Origin: Flavobacterium panici | Lineage (GTDB): Bacteria; Bacteroidota; Bacteroidia; Flavobacteriales; Flavobacteriaceae | Reading direction: 5' to 3' | Length of the DNA stretch: 64,000 bases | Assembly (NCBI RefSeq): GCF_903819335.1 | Contig: NZ_CAIJDE010000063.1 | Coordinates: forward strand, 147,249-211,248 | Part shown: piece by piece, positions 53,052-61,668 of the stretch | Numbering within the stretch: the stretch's first letter is position 1 | Layout of the letters: every line of letters starts with the position of its first letter | The notes under the pieces: model-generated | What the model saw: only the letters and a program-made list of their open reading frames with translations | What the model was told of the DNA's origin: nothing | Databases searched by the model: none | Made by a program: the position numbers and the translations under genes

Positions 53052-54908
53052 ATGAAAAAAATACTTTACACTTTAGCTCTTGCAGTAACGCTTTGGAGCT
53101 GTAAAACAGGAAGTTCTTCAGTTTCTGAAAAAAATGTCGTAGACGTTAACATCAATCTTGTTGATGTAAAAGACGATAAAGTTTTGGTAACTGTAACGCC
53201 TCCTGCAATTAAAACAGATGAAATTATCTACAGTATTCCAAAAACAGTTCCAGGAACTTATTCTACTGATAACTACGGAAAATACTCAGAAGATTTTAAA
53301 GCTTATGATGCTAAAGGAAATGCATTAACTGTAACCAGACTTGGCGATAATTCATGGTCGATTGCTAATGCTAAAACGCTTAAAAAAATTACTTATTTAG
53401 TTAATGATACTTTTGACACTGAAAAAGGTACCGGATTTGGTAATGATGATGTTTTCTCACCTGCAGGAACAAACATCAAAGCCGGAGAAAATTTCTTAGT
53501 AAATACACATGGTTTTGTTGGGTATTTCAAAGACAAACTAGAAATTCCGTACAAAGTTACCATTACACATCCTGAAACACTTTGGGGCGCAACTTCAATG
53601 ACTGATGAAGATGCAAGCAAAACAAGCGATGTTTTTACAACGACTCGTTATGCTGTTTTAGTTGAAAATCCAATTATGTATTCTAAACCAGATTACACTA
53701 CTTTCAACGTTAACGGAATGGATATTTTAATTGCTGTTTATTCTCCAACTGGAAAATTTACTGCAGAAAGTATTACTCCTGAAATGAAAACAATGATGAC
53801 GGCTCAGAAAAACTTTTTAGGTAAAGTAAATGCTAATAAAAAGTATACTGTATTATTGTATTTATCAAGCATGGCAAAAGACGATGCACACGGATTTGGA
53901 GCTTTAGAACATCCAACTGCTACTACAGTTGTACTTCCTGAATCTATGCCTAAAGAAAGATTGGTAGAATCAATGAAAGATGTTGTTTCTCATGAGTTTT
54001 TCCACATTGTAACTCCATTGACAGTTCACTCAAAAGAAATCCAGTATTTTGATTATAATGACCCAAAAATGTCTGAGCATTTATGGATGTACGAAGGTGT
54101 AACAGAATATTTTGCAAATCTTTTCCAAATCAACCAGGGTTTAATTAATGAAGGAGAATTCTATACTAGAATTGCAGATAAAATTGAGCAGGCAAAAAAA
54201 TTAGATGATACAATGTCATTTACTAAAATGAGTGCTAATGTTTTAGAACAGCCCTATAAAGATCAATACTTAAACGTGTACCAAAAAGGGGCGCTGATTG
54301 GAATGTGTATCGATATTATCATTAGAGAAAAAAGCAACGGTGAAAGAGGAATTCTTGATTTAATGCATAAATTATCAACTGAATATGGTGTTGAAAAACC
54401 ATTCAACGATAATGAATTATTTGCTAAAATCACACAATTGACTTATCCTGAAGTTGGTGATTTCTTAAACAAATATGTAGCTGGAACAACTCCAATTCCT
54501 TATGATTTTTATTTAGCTAAAGTTGGTGTAACAAAAGCAATGGAGAAAAAAACCGGAGCTGTTTTCTTAAAAGGACAAACGCCTTATATCAAAATTGATA
54601 AACAGACAAAAGAAATCGCAGTTCGTCCTGATGTTGAACTAAACGATTTCTTCAAAAACTTAAATTTAAAAGGCGGCGATATTATTTTAGCAGTAAATAA
54701 CAAAGCCTATTCTTTAGAAAACATTTACGAACTTATTGGTGCAAGTGAAAACTGGAAAGAAAATGATCCAATTACTTTAAAAATAAAACGTGATGGTAAA
54801 GAAGAAACTATAAAGGGAACTGTAAAACTACCATTTGAAGAAACTGAAACTTTTAAAGCAACTGATGCTTCAAAAGAGAAACTTAAAAATGCATGGTTAA
54901 AAGGATAA
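53052..54908 (+). CDS. M61-family aminopeptidase (glycyl aminopeptidase-like)
   Basis: 618 aa. Lipoprotein-like signal (LALAVTLWSCKTG, Cys16), an N-terminal beta domain (about 30-190), then the thermolysin-like catalytic domain with H314-E315-F-F-H318 (VVSHEFFHIVTP) and the third zinc ligand E348 (YEGVTEYF). A C-terminal PDZ-like domain (about 530-600, LKGGDIILAVNNKAY) follows. It should cleave N-terminal Gly/Ala from peptides in the periplasm or at the surface. Monocistronic. Confidence 0.92.
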   Translation: MKKILYTLALAVTLWSCKTGSSSVSEKNVVDVNINLVDVKDDKVLVTVTPPAIKTDEIIYSIPKTVPGTYSTDNYGKYSEDFKAYDAKGNALTVTRLGDNSWSIANAKTLKKITYLVNDTFDTEKGTGFGNDDVFSPAGTNIKAGENFLVNTHGFVGYFKDKLEIPYKVTITHPETLWGATSMTDEDASKTSDVFTTTRYAVLVENPIMYSKPDYTTFNVNGMDILIAVYSPTGKFTAESITPEMKTMMTAQKNFLGKVNANKKYTVLLYLSSMAKDDAHGFGALEHPTATTVVLPESMPKERLVESMKDVVSHEFFHIVTPLTVHSKEIQYFDYNDPKMSEHLWMYEGVTEYFANLFQINQGLINEGEFYTRIADKIEQAKKLDDTMSFTKMSANVLEQPYKDQYLNVYQKGALIGMCIDIIIREKSNGERGILDLMHKLSTEYGVEKPFNDNELFAKITQLTYPEVGDFLNKYVAGTTPIPYDFYLAKVGVTKAMEKKTGAVFLKGQTPYIKIDKQTKEIAVRPDVELNDFFKNLNLKGGDIILAVNNKAYSLENIYELIGASENWKENDPITLKIKRDGKEETIKGTVKLPFEETETFKATDASKEKLKNAWLKG

Positions 54909-54924
54909 TTTCTTTTAAACCCAT

Positions 54925-54957
54925 AAAAAAACCGACAAGCGATTGTCGGTTTTTTTG
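54925..54957 (+). terminator. Terminator after the M61 peptidase gene
   Basis: ACCGACAA-gcga-TTGTCGGT (54931-54950), A-run before and T7 after. Confidence 0.92.
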
Positions 54958-54974
54958 TGATTATTTGTTCCGTT

Positions 54975-55050
54975 TGTCAGACTGAGCGAAGTCGAAGTCC
55001 CGCAAGTCAAATCCTCACTGTTGAGGGCTTCGACTTCGCTCAGCCTGACA
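54975..55050. repeat. TGTCAGRCTGAGCG inverted repeat
   Basis: TGTCAGACTGAGCGAAGTCG (54975 on) is mirrored by CGACTTCGCTCAGCCTGACA ending at 55050. The same arm occurs twice in 55671-55799, with a mirror arm at 55820-55842. It lies between convergent genes. Confidence 0.75.
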
Positions 55051-55062
55051 ATATTGTATCTC

Positions 55063-55095
55063 ACCTTTGTCAAAGTTTAAAACTTTGACAAAGGT
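55063..55095. terminator. 33-bp near-perfect palindrome, bidirectional terminator candidate
   Basis: ACCTTTGTCAAAGTTT (55063-55078), one A, then its exact complement (55080-55095), followed by T4. It lies 14 bp past the minus-strand stop at 55110. In build it resembles the 48-bp palindrome at 9513-9560. Confidence 0.7.
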
Positions 55096-55109
55096 TTTTA
55101 AAAGCCTAA

Positions 55110-55553
55110 TTATTTCTTAACCGGAAACTTCCAGGCAAACTCATCTTTATCATTGATAATTGCACCAATTTCAAATTTTACAACCTCATCAAATTCAGTT
55201 TGAAGAATAAACCAATTGTCTTCGTTGAAGTAATTTTCGAAAGTATCAAAAGTTTCCTGAGTGTATTTTGTAATTCCTTTTGCGGCAAAATCTTTCTTTA
55301 CATCAGCAATTTTTCTTCCGATTATTTTAAATCCGAAAACTTCCAAATCATTGCTTGACGCTACTAAATAGCCTAATTTAAGTTCTTCTTCTTCATAAAA
55401 CGTCAATCTGATTTTGTGTGCATTGTATACAAAAATCACATTATCGTCTTCATCTTTATAGTTTTTATCAGGTTTTCCTAAAACAGCTGTAACATCATTC
55501 TGCTTCATTCCGAAAAGCAGTTTATCAATTCCTGATTTTAAATTTATTTTCAT
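55110..55553 (-). CDS. Cytoplasmic protein of unknown function
   Basis: 147 aa, no signal peptide. The N-terminus ININLKSG-like (MKINLKSGIDKLLFGMKQND) followed by VTAVLGKPDKNYKD recalls the SmpA/BamE-like pattern 'GMxxxxVxxxLGxP', but without export signal; the rest is acidic alpha/beta. No family is assigned with confidence. Monocistronic. Confidence 0.7.
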   Translation of the reverse strand: MKINLKSGIDKLLFGMKQNDVTAVLGKPDKNYKDEDDNVIFVYNAHKIRLTFYEEEELKLGYLVASSNDLEVFGFKIIGRKIADVKKDFAAKGITKYTQETFDTFENYFNEDNWFILQTEFDEVVKFEIGAIINDKDEFAWKFPVKK

Positions 55554-55604
55554 ATTGATTGTCTTTATTTGAAGTGCAAATTTCGTGAAGTTTTTTGTTG
55601 TTCC

Positions 55605-55842
55605 GCCACGAATTGCGCAAATTTTCTCGAATTTTAATTTTGTTTCCTTATCAGGCTAAGCTACCCTTTCTGTCAGGCTGAGCGAAGTCGAAGACCGTTT
55701 TTGTTTCTTTTTGCCACGAATTGCACGAATTTTCACGAATTTCATTTTGTTCTTTGTCTGGCTGAGCCACCCTTTCTGTCAGGCTGAGCGAAGTCGAAGC
55801 CCTTTTTCGTCGTAAAAGCCCTTCGACTTCGCTCAGGGTGAC
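55605..55842. repeat. Tandem block of two repeat families
   Basis: Each unit has a GCCACGAATT arm followed by a TGTCAGGCTGAGCGAAGTCG arm: unit 1 is 55605-55693, unit 2 is 55713-55799 (period about 107 bp). The block ends with a mirror arm CTTCGACTTCGCTCAGGGTG (55820 on). It fills the 347-bp gap before the GH92 gene. Confidence 0.7.
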
Positions 55843-55900
55843 ATTAGATTAAATAAACATCAGTGTAAACCCGTTTCACCAGTAAAATCCGTGGTCCATT

Positions 55901-58240
55901 TTAATTCTGATAATTCTTTTTATTCGGTTTTGCACTCATGTAAAAAGTAATTTTACCACCATTAATAACATCTGCATGTTTCAGGAAAGGTTTTGAAATT
56001 TCTTTTCCATTCAGCAAAACCTTACTCACAAATACATTTTTATCCGATTGATTTACGGTTTCAACTTCAAAGTTTTTCCCGTTTTCTAAATTGAAAACAG
56101 CTTTTTTAACCAGCGGACTTCCCAATGCATATTCATCAGAACCCGGAGCAACAGGATAAAATCCTAAACTGCTGAAAATATACCAGGCACTCATTTGTCC
56201 GAAATCATCATTTCCGCCTAAACCGTCTGCCCCGTTTCGGTACATTTTTTTAAGAATCATTCTGATTTTATCTTGTGATTTCCAAGGCGAATCTGTCCAG
56301 TTGTATAAATAAACTACGTGATGTGAAGGTTCGTTTCCGTGAACATAATTCCCAATGATTCCGTCTCTTGTAATATCTTCTGTGTTTTCAAAATATTTAT
56401 CCGGTAAATGCATATTAAACAATGAATCTAAACGAACTTTAAACTTTTCATTTCCGCCCATCATTTTAATCATATCGGCAGGATCTTGCGGCACATATAA
56501 ACTATAATTCCATGAATTTCCTTCAATAAATCCTTGCCCGTGTGTATCAAGCGGATCAAATTCTTTTTTGAAAGTTCCGTCGTTTAATTTAGGACGCATG
56601 AAACCAGTTTTCTCGTCGTAAACATTTTTATAATTCTTTGATCTTGCGATGAATTCATTATAAATATCTGTTTTACCTAATTTCTTCGCTGCCTGCGCAA
56701 TTGCCCAGTCATCATAAGCATATTCTAAAGTTTTAGAAACTGAAGCTCCATTTTTATCTTCAGGAACATACCCCTTATTCATATAAAATTCTAAGCCATC
56801 GTAGTAAGGTACTTTTGCAGTATTAACACAAGCCTGAAGTGCTTTTTCTGCATCAAAACTGGTATTCCCTTTTACAATTGCATCGGCCACAACAGAAACA
56901 GAATGATACCCAATCATACACCAGTTTTCATTCGCATAATGCGACCATATCGGAAGCATTTTATGCACACTTTGGTCTGAATGCGCCAGCATTGAACTTA
57001 CCATATCCGAGTTTCTTTTCGGCTGCACAATGTTGAATAACGGGTGCAAAGCTCTATACGTATCCCAAAGCGAATAACTGGTATAATTTGTAAAGTTTTC
57101 GGCTTTATGAACATTCATATCCAAACCTTTGTAATTTCGATCTAAGTCCATGTATTCTGTTGGACCTAAAAAGGCGTGATACATTGCGGTATAAAAATTA
57201 ACCAAATCTTCTTTTTGAATCGTTTCAACCTGAACTTTATTCAATTCTTTATTCCAAACTTCCTGACTTTGTTTTTTAACTTTTTCAAAATCCCAACCCG
57301 GAATTTCTTTCTTCATATTTTCTAGTGCTCCGGCAGAACTTACAGGTGATAAAGCCATTTTGATTTTGATTTTTTCGCCCTCGTTTGTATCAAAATCAAA
57401 GAACAATTTTAGGTTTTGTCCTGCCATTTCCGGGAAATTTTTCGTTTGATCAAATCTTCCCCAAAAACCTCTGTAAACACTTTTTTCCAGCGCGGCCTGT
57501 CCGTAACTTTTAATTGGTTTACTAAAAGACATAGCAAAATAAACGGTTCTCGTTCTCGCCCAGCCATTTGTCTGACGATAACCTGTAATTAAAGTATCGT
57601 TTTCTACTCGTACAAAAGTCCAGACATTCTTTTTATCATAATTATAAATTCCAGAAGTTAAATCAAGAATAATATGCGCTTCATCTGATTTTGGAAATGT
57701 ATATTGATGCATTCCAACCCTGGTTGTTGCAGTCAATTCAGCTTTAATATTATGATCTTCCAGAAGAACACTGTAATATGCAGGTTCTGCTTTTTCTGTT
57801 GAATGTGAAAATGCAGATCTATAGCCTGATAAAGGTTTTGAAGCAACACCGGGATTCAATTGCAGTTTTCCGGTTGTTGGCATAATTAGAAAATCTCCTA
57901 AATCAGAATGTCCTGTTCCGCTAAAATGGGTGTGGCTGAAACCTACAATCGTTTTGTCTTCATATTGATATCCTGCGCAATATTTATAAACTTCACCATT
58001 GTATTTTCCGTTTAAGCTGTAGGCGATGGTATCAGTTTCGGGACTTAATTGCACGCTCCCAAACGGAACTGTTGCTCCCGGATAAGTATGCCCCATTTTT
58101 GCTGTTCCAATCATTGGATCAACATATTGAATCAAATTTTTAAGGTTGTTTTCTTTTTTCTGAGCATTTGTATTTACTGTAAAAGCAAACATTAAAGTTC
58201 CAAATGCAATAATAAAAGCAGGTTTTTGTAAAATATTCAT
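55901..58240 (-). CDS. GH92 family alpha-mannosidase
   Basis: 779 aa from MNILQKPAFIIAFGTLMFAF, a signal peptide ending near VNTNAQ. Family features include the N-terminal YVDPMIGTAKMGHTYPGA, then GFSHTHFSGTGHSDLGDFL, LWDTYRALHPL and the C-terminal GNDDFGQMSAWYIFSSLGFYPVAPG. GH92 enzymes are calcium-dependent exo-mannosidases that act mainly on alpha-1,2 linkages of mannans and N-glycans. No SusC/D pair is adjacent, so it is not in an obvious polysaccharide utilisation locus. The longer in-frame start is rejected because the signal peptide begins at 58240. Confidence 0.93.
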   Translation of the reverse strand: MNILQKPAFIIAFGTLMFAFTVNTNAQKKENNLKNLIQYVDPMIGTAKMGHTYPGATVPFGSVQLSPETDTIAYSLNGKYNGEVYKYCAGYQYEDKTIVGFSHTHFSGTGHSDLGDFLIMPTTGKLQLNPGVASKPLSGYRSAFSHSTEKAEPAYYSVLLEDHNIKAELTATTRVGMHQYTFPKSDEAHIILDLTSGIYNYDKKNVWTFVRVENDTLITGYRQTNGWARTRTVYFAMSFSKPIKSYGQAALEKSVYRGFWGRFDQTKNFPEMAGQNLKLFFDFDTNEGEKIKIKMALSPVSSAGALENMKKEIPGWDFEKVKKQSQEVWNKELNKVQVETIQKEDLVNFYTAMYHAFLGPTEYMDLDRNYKGLDMNVHKAENFTNYTSYSLWDTYRALHPLFNIVQPKRNSDMVSSMLAHSDQSVHKMLPIWSHYANENWCMIGYHSVSVVADAIVKGNTSFDAEKALQACVNTAKVPYYDGLEFYMNKGYVPEDKNGASVSKTLEYAYDDWAIAQAAKKLGKTDIYNEFIARSKNYKNVYDEKTGFMRPKLNDGTFKKEFDPLDTHGQGFIEGNSWNYSLYVPQDPADMIKMMGGNEKFKVRLDSLFNMHLPDKYFENTEDITRDGIIGNYVHGNEPSHHVVYLYNWTDSPWKSQDKIRMILKKMYRNGADGLGGNDDFGQMSAWYIFSSLGFYPVAPGSDEYALGSPLVKKAVFNLENGKNFEVETVNQSDKNVFVSKVLLNGKEISKPFLKHADVINGGKITFYMSAKPNKKNYQN

Positions 58241-58340
58241 TGGGTAATTTTCTGTAATTGTTTCGTTCAGAAAATTACGATAATTTATACTTTTAAAAAA
58301 TTTAAATTTTAAAATAGACATGATTTTAAAACCGAATTAA

Positions 58341-58900
58341 AATCCGGCCGAGCCTAGCGGCTATTTTTATCTTGTTCATTCTTTTAAACTGGATTAAAAT
58401 CCAGCCCTACAATATGAATCGAGCCTAGCGGCTCTTTAATATGATTATGTTCAATTGGTTCGATCTATGAAAATGCAATAGTTTTTTCCAAAAAAAAATT
58501 CATTTTAAAACAACGTCCCGAGGCTTCGGGATTAATCCATTTAAAAAATTATACGCAATAAACAAGAGTTCCGAAGGAACGGTTTATATTGTAGAGCTGG
58601 ATTTTAATCCAGTTTAAAAATGAATCTAGTCATTTCGAGCCATTCCCAATAAACGGTTATGAATTATAATATTATAAATATTCCATAATCATATTTTTTT
58701 CACATATTGGCTTTTAAACTGGATTAAAATCCAGCTCTACAATATGAATCGAGCCTAACGGCCCTTTAATATGATTATGTTCAATTGGTTCGATCTATGA
58801 AAATGCAATGGATTTTAATCCATTTAAAAATTATACGCAATAAACAAGAGTTCCGAAGGAACGGTTTATATTGTAGGGCTGGATTTCAATCCAGTTTAAT
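58341..58900. repeat. Direct copies of a palindromic element with internal hairpins
   Basis: Two complete copies (about 58382-58618 and 58711-58899) start TTTTAAACTGGATTAAAATC and end with its complement (GGATTTTAATCCAGTTTA). A degenerate start is at 58330-58362. Inside are short hairpins: GAGCC-tagc-GGCTC (58421-58434), TCCCGA-ggct-TCGGGA (58516-58531, copy 1 only) and GTTCC-gaa-GGAAC (58568-58580; 58850-58862). No ORF. A related hairpin GAGCC-tggt-GGCTC is at 58918-58931. Confidence 0.8.
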
Positions 58901-58935
58901 GAATTAATGCATTTTATGAGCCTGGTGGCTCCTTT

Positions 58936-59544
58936 TTAAAGCTTACGTTTTAGATTTTCTTTCACCTCATCAAACCATTCGTTTTTTAGAATACTTAAAA
59001 CGATAGAATCACGGCGAACATTTCCGTCTCGTGTTGGCATATTGCTTCTTAAAACACCTTCGACTTTACAGCCGATGCTTTTCATTGCCGCGATGCTTCT
59101 TTCGTTATTATTGTCGGCACGAAATTCTACTCGCTCCATTCCAAGTGTTTCAAAAGCGAATTGAAGTAATAAAAATTTGCAGTGTTTGTTTAGTCCGGTC
59201 CCTCTAAAAGCTGATCCGTACCACGTATAACCTAATTGTAACGTGTTGAAATCAAGTTTGATATCATAAAAACGTGTTGAACCAGCATATTTTTGAGATT
59301 TTTTATCGAAAACAATAAAGGGAAATTCTTTTTTATCTTCTCTTTCTTTTATTGCTAATTGAATATAGTTGATCAAATTGTCTTTTCCTTCTGCTCCAAC
59401 TAAAGAATATTTCCAGGTTTCTGGTTCGTTGAGGGAAATTTCCAGTAAATTTTCTACATCTGATTCATGAATAGGACGTAATAAAACGAAGTCGTCTTCT
59501 AAAATTATATTATCTGTGAAATTGAAATTTGATGTTTGGTTCAT
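58936..59544 (-). CDS. GNAT family N-acetyltransferase (RimJ/RimL-like)
   Basis: 202 aa acetyltransferase_3 fold: DDFVLLRPIHESDVENLLEI, GYTWYGSAFRGTGLNKHCKF (acetyl-CoA binding) and MERVEFRADNNNERSIAAMK. The acceptor could be a ribosomal protein N-terminus or another amine. Monocistronic, bracketed by palindromic repeat blocks. Confidence 0.88.
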   Translation of the reverse strand: MNQTSNFNFTDNIILEDDFVLLRPIHESDVENLLEISLNEPETWKYSLVGAEGKDNLINYIQLAIKEREDKKEFPFIVFDKKSQKYAGSTRFYDIKLDFNTLQLGYTWYGSAFRGTGLNKHCKFLLLQFAFETLGMERVEFRADNNNERSIAAMKSIGCKVEGVLRSNMPTRDGNVRRDSIVLSILKNEWFDEVKENLKRKL

Positions 59545-59589
59545 TGGTTTATTTCGATTAGTTAAATATTTCCAGACATTCTTTGAGTA

Positions 59590-59758
59590 AAAATGTAGTC
59601 CCTACGGGACAATGTGAAACCTGTAAATACGTCATATCTACCGATATTTAATCTCTACGAGATATTTACTTATAATATCTTACTCCGCTAGGAGTATAAT
59701 ATCGGTAGAAAAATAATACCTCCCGAGAAAAATGTTCCGTAGGAACTATACATTTACA
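59590..59758. repeat. Palindromic element with four short variable hairpins
   Basis: Hairpins in order: GTCCC-tac-GGGAC (59598-59610), ATCTC-tac-GAGAT (59651-59663), ACTCC-gcta-GGAGT (59682-59695) and GTTCC-gta-GGAAC (59734-59746). An inverted pair TCTACCGATATT (59637-59648) and its complement (59698-59709) encloses the middle two. No ORF. Confidence 0.7.
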
Positions 59759-59784
59759 ATTATTTATGAAATATTCACAAAAAA

Positions 59785-60141
59785 CTACTCACTCATTTCA
59801 TCATAACGCTCCGGAACCTGCGGATCGTAAAGCGGACATTTGAATTCTGCAATCAAATCTACTAACTGATTCATGGTTTTTCCTTCTGTTCCATAACAGT
59901 CAATTTTAATGCTTTGTGGAGTGGTAATAACTTGAAATGCTCCCTTTCCTTCATTATTTTTCCAACTGTTTTCATCAACTCTTTCCCATTTTGAGAAAAC
60001 AGAATTAATACGATTGATAATTACCTCAACAGGAAGTTTCTCAAGGCCGTCAACTTCTTCTTTTTCAACAAGAGCTTCGTAAACCTCGTGATGATTTAGG
60101 TAAATTTCGTCTATATATCTCCAAAAAAGCAGTTCGTACAT
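59785..60141 (-). CDS. Conserved-looking protein of unknown function
   Basis: 118 aa, no signal peptide. Acidic with aromatic patches (MYELLFWRYIDEIYLNHHEV, KWERVDENSWKNNEGKGAFQ, ECPLYD-like KCPLYDPQVPERYDE). No family is recognised. It is between two repeat elements and does not share a transcript with a neighbour in an obvious way. Real-gene status rests on length, normal composition and codon use. Confidence 0.65.
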   Translation of the reverse strand: MYELLFWRYIDEIYLNHHEVYEALVEKEEVDGLEKLPVEVIINRINSVFSKWERVDENSWKNNEGKGAFQVITTPQSIKIDCYGTEGKTMNQLVDLIAEFKCPLYDPQVPERYDEMSE

Positions 60142-60162
60142 AATACTGGCGTTTTATAAATT

Positions 60163-60221
60163 GTAGAGACGCACAGCAGTGCGTCTTTCGTAATGTTAGA
60201 CGCACTGCTGTGCGTCTCTAC
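60163..60221. repeat. 24-bp perfect inverted repeat (GTAGAGACGCAC)
   Basis: 60163-60186 is exactly complementary to 60198-60221 around an 11-nt loop. Each arm has an internal small palindrome GACGCAC-agca-GTGCGTC. It lies upstream of the 118-aa gene. Confidence 0.75.
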
Positions 60222-60286
60222 TAAAATTCAGGTGCTAAAAAAAACCTTTGCAACTGAACCTTTGATTCTTTGTACCTCAAAAAAAA

Positions 60287-61465
60287 TTAATATTTGAATG
60301 TTCCGTATTCGCTGGTAATCGTTAGTTTTTTAGCATCGGCTGCTTCTACTCTACCTACGATTTGTGCATCAACATTGAATGATTTTGAAATCTCGATAAT
60401 ATCCTGTGCAATGTTTTCAGGAACATAAAGTTCCATACGGTGACCACAGTTAAAAACCTGATACATTTCTTTCCAGTCGGTTTTTGATTGTTCCTGAATT
60501 AACTTGAACAATGGCGGAACCGGAAATAAATTATCTTTTATAATGTGTAAATTTTGAACGAAATGTAAAATCTTAGTCTGTGCGCCTCCACTGCAATGCA
60601 CCATTCCGTGAATTTCTTTTGGAGTGTATTTATCTAAAATTTTCTTGATAATTGGTGCGTAAGTTCTCGTTGGAGAAAGTACCAATTGACCTGCGTTTAT
60701 CGGGCTGTTTTCTACTTCATCAGTTAAATTAACCTGACCAGAATAAATTAATTCTTCAGGAACAGCTGCATCGTAACTTTCAGGGTATTTTTTAGCCAGA
60801 TATTTTCCGAAAACGTCATGACGTGCAGAAGTTAATCCGTTACTTCCCATTCCTCCGTTATATCCTTTTTCGTAAGTTGCTTGTCCAAAAGAAGCTAAAC
60901 CAACAATTACGTCTCCAGCTTTAATGTTAGCATTGTCTACCACATCTGCACGTTTCATGCGAGCTGTAACAGTTGAGTCCACAATGATGGTACGAACAAC
61001 ATCTCCAACATCGGCAGTTTCGCCTCCAGTTGAATGAATCGTTACGCCAAAAGATTTTAGTTCGTTGATTAATTCTTCGGTTCCGTTGATGATTGCAGAA
61101 ATAACATCAGCCGGAATTAAGTTTTTATTTCTTCCAATGGTTGAAGAAAGTAAAATATTATCAGTTGCGCCAACACATAATAAATCGTCAATATTCATGA
61201 TTAAAGCATCCTGAGCGATTCCCTTCCAAACCGAAAGATCTCCGGTTTCTTTCCAGTACATATAGGCCAAAGATGATTTTGTACCCGCTCCGTCGGCATG
61301 CATGATTAAGCAGTGGTCGTTGTCCTGAGTTAAATAATCTGGGACAATTTTACAGAATGCCTGCGGAAATAAACCTTTGTCAATATTTTTTATAGCGTTA
61401 TGTACGTCTTCTTTTGATGCCGAAACACCTCTTTGTGCATATCTTTTGCTAGAATCTGAACTCAT
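60287..61465 (-). CDS. purM: Phosphoribosylformylglycinamidine cyclo-ligase (AIR synthase)
   Basis: 392 aa, the long form seen in Bacteroidota (E. coli is about 345). PurM features: YAQRGVSASKEDVHNAI, HADGAGTKSSLAYMY, DALIMNIDDLLCVGATD, TGGETADVGDVVRT and GSNGLTSARHDVF. It closes the imidazole ring in purine synthesis. A -7 box lies at 61492-61499. Confidence 0.94.
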   Translation of the reverse strand: MSSDSSKRYAQRGVSASKEDVHNAIKNIDKGLFPQAFCKIVPDYLTQDNDHCLIMHADGAGTKSSLAYMYWKETGDLSVWKGIAQDALIMNIDDLLCVGATDNILLSSTIGRNKNLIPADVISAIINGTEELINELKSFGVTIHSTGGETADVGDVVRTIIVDSTVTARMKRADVVDNANIKAGDVIVGLASFGQATYEKGYNGGMGSNGLTSARHDVFGKYLAKKYPESYDAAVPEELIYSGQVNLTDEVENSPINAGQLVLSPTRTYAPIIKKILDKYTPKEIHGMVHCSGGAQTKILHFVQNLHIIKDNLFPVPPLFKLIQEQSKTDWKEMYQVFNCGHRMELYVPENIAQDIIEISKSFNVDAQIVGRVEAADAKKLTITSEYGTFKY

Positions 61466-61491
61466 GAAAATTAGTTTGTGTTGATGTGGTG

Positions 61492-61499
61492 CAAAGATA
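61492..61499 (-). promoter_or_regulatory. Candidate -7 box of purM
   Basis: TATCTTTG, a full match on the minus strand, 26 nt before the ATG. No TTG at a normal -33 distance. Confidence 0.45.
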
Positions 61500-61551
61500 A
61501 TCCCTTTTTTTAATTCTTTGGCTTATTCAAATATAGGTTTCAAAAAAGTTT

Positions 61552-61660
61552 GCCACGAATTACACAAATTTTCACAAATTTCCACTTCTAAAAAACAAAA
61601 ATCATCCTTATTGGATGATTTTTGAAATATAAATTCGTGAAAATTTGTGCAATTCGTGGC
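61552..61660. repeat. GCCACGAATT element enclosing the glnN terminator
   Basis: GCCACGAATTACACAAATTT at 61552 is mirrored by AAATTTGTGCAATTCGTGGC ending at 61660. In its centre lies a separate terminator hairpin (61597-61623). Confidence 0.75.
61597..61623 (-). terminator. Terminator after glutamine synthetase
   Basis: AAAATCATCC / GGATGATTTT with a 6-nt loop (61597-61622), with T-runs on both strands. It lies about 46 bp after the glnN stop. Confidence 0.8.
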
Positions 61661-61668
61661 GAAAAAAA

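Noticed and set aside
58341..58931. CRISPR array
   Set aside because: There are only two long copies, they are internally palindromic, and there are no regular spacers or cas genes.
60222..61552. Purine riboswitch upstream of purM
   Set aside because: The leader after the -7 box is too short (about 20 nt) and shows no such structure.
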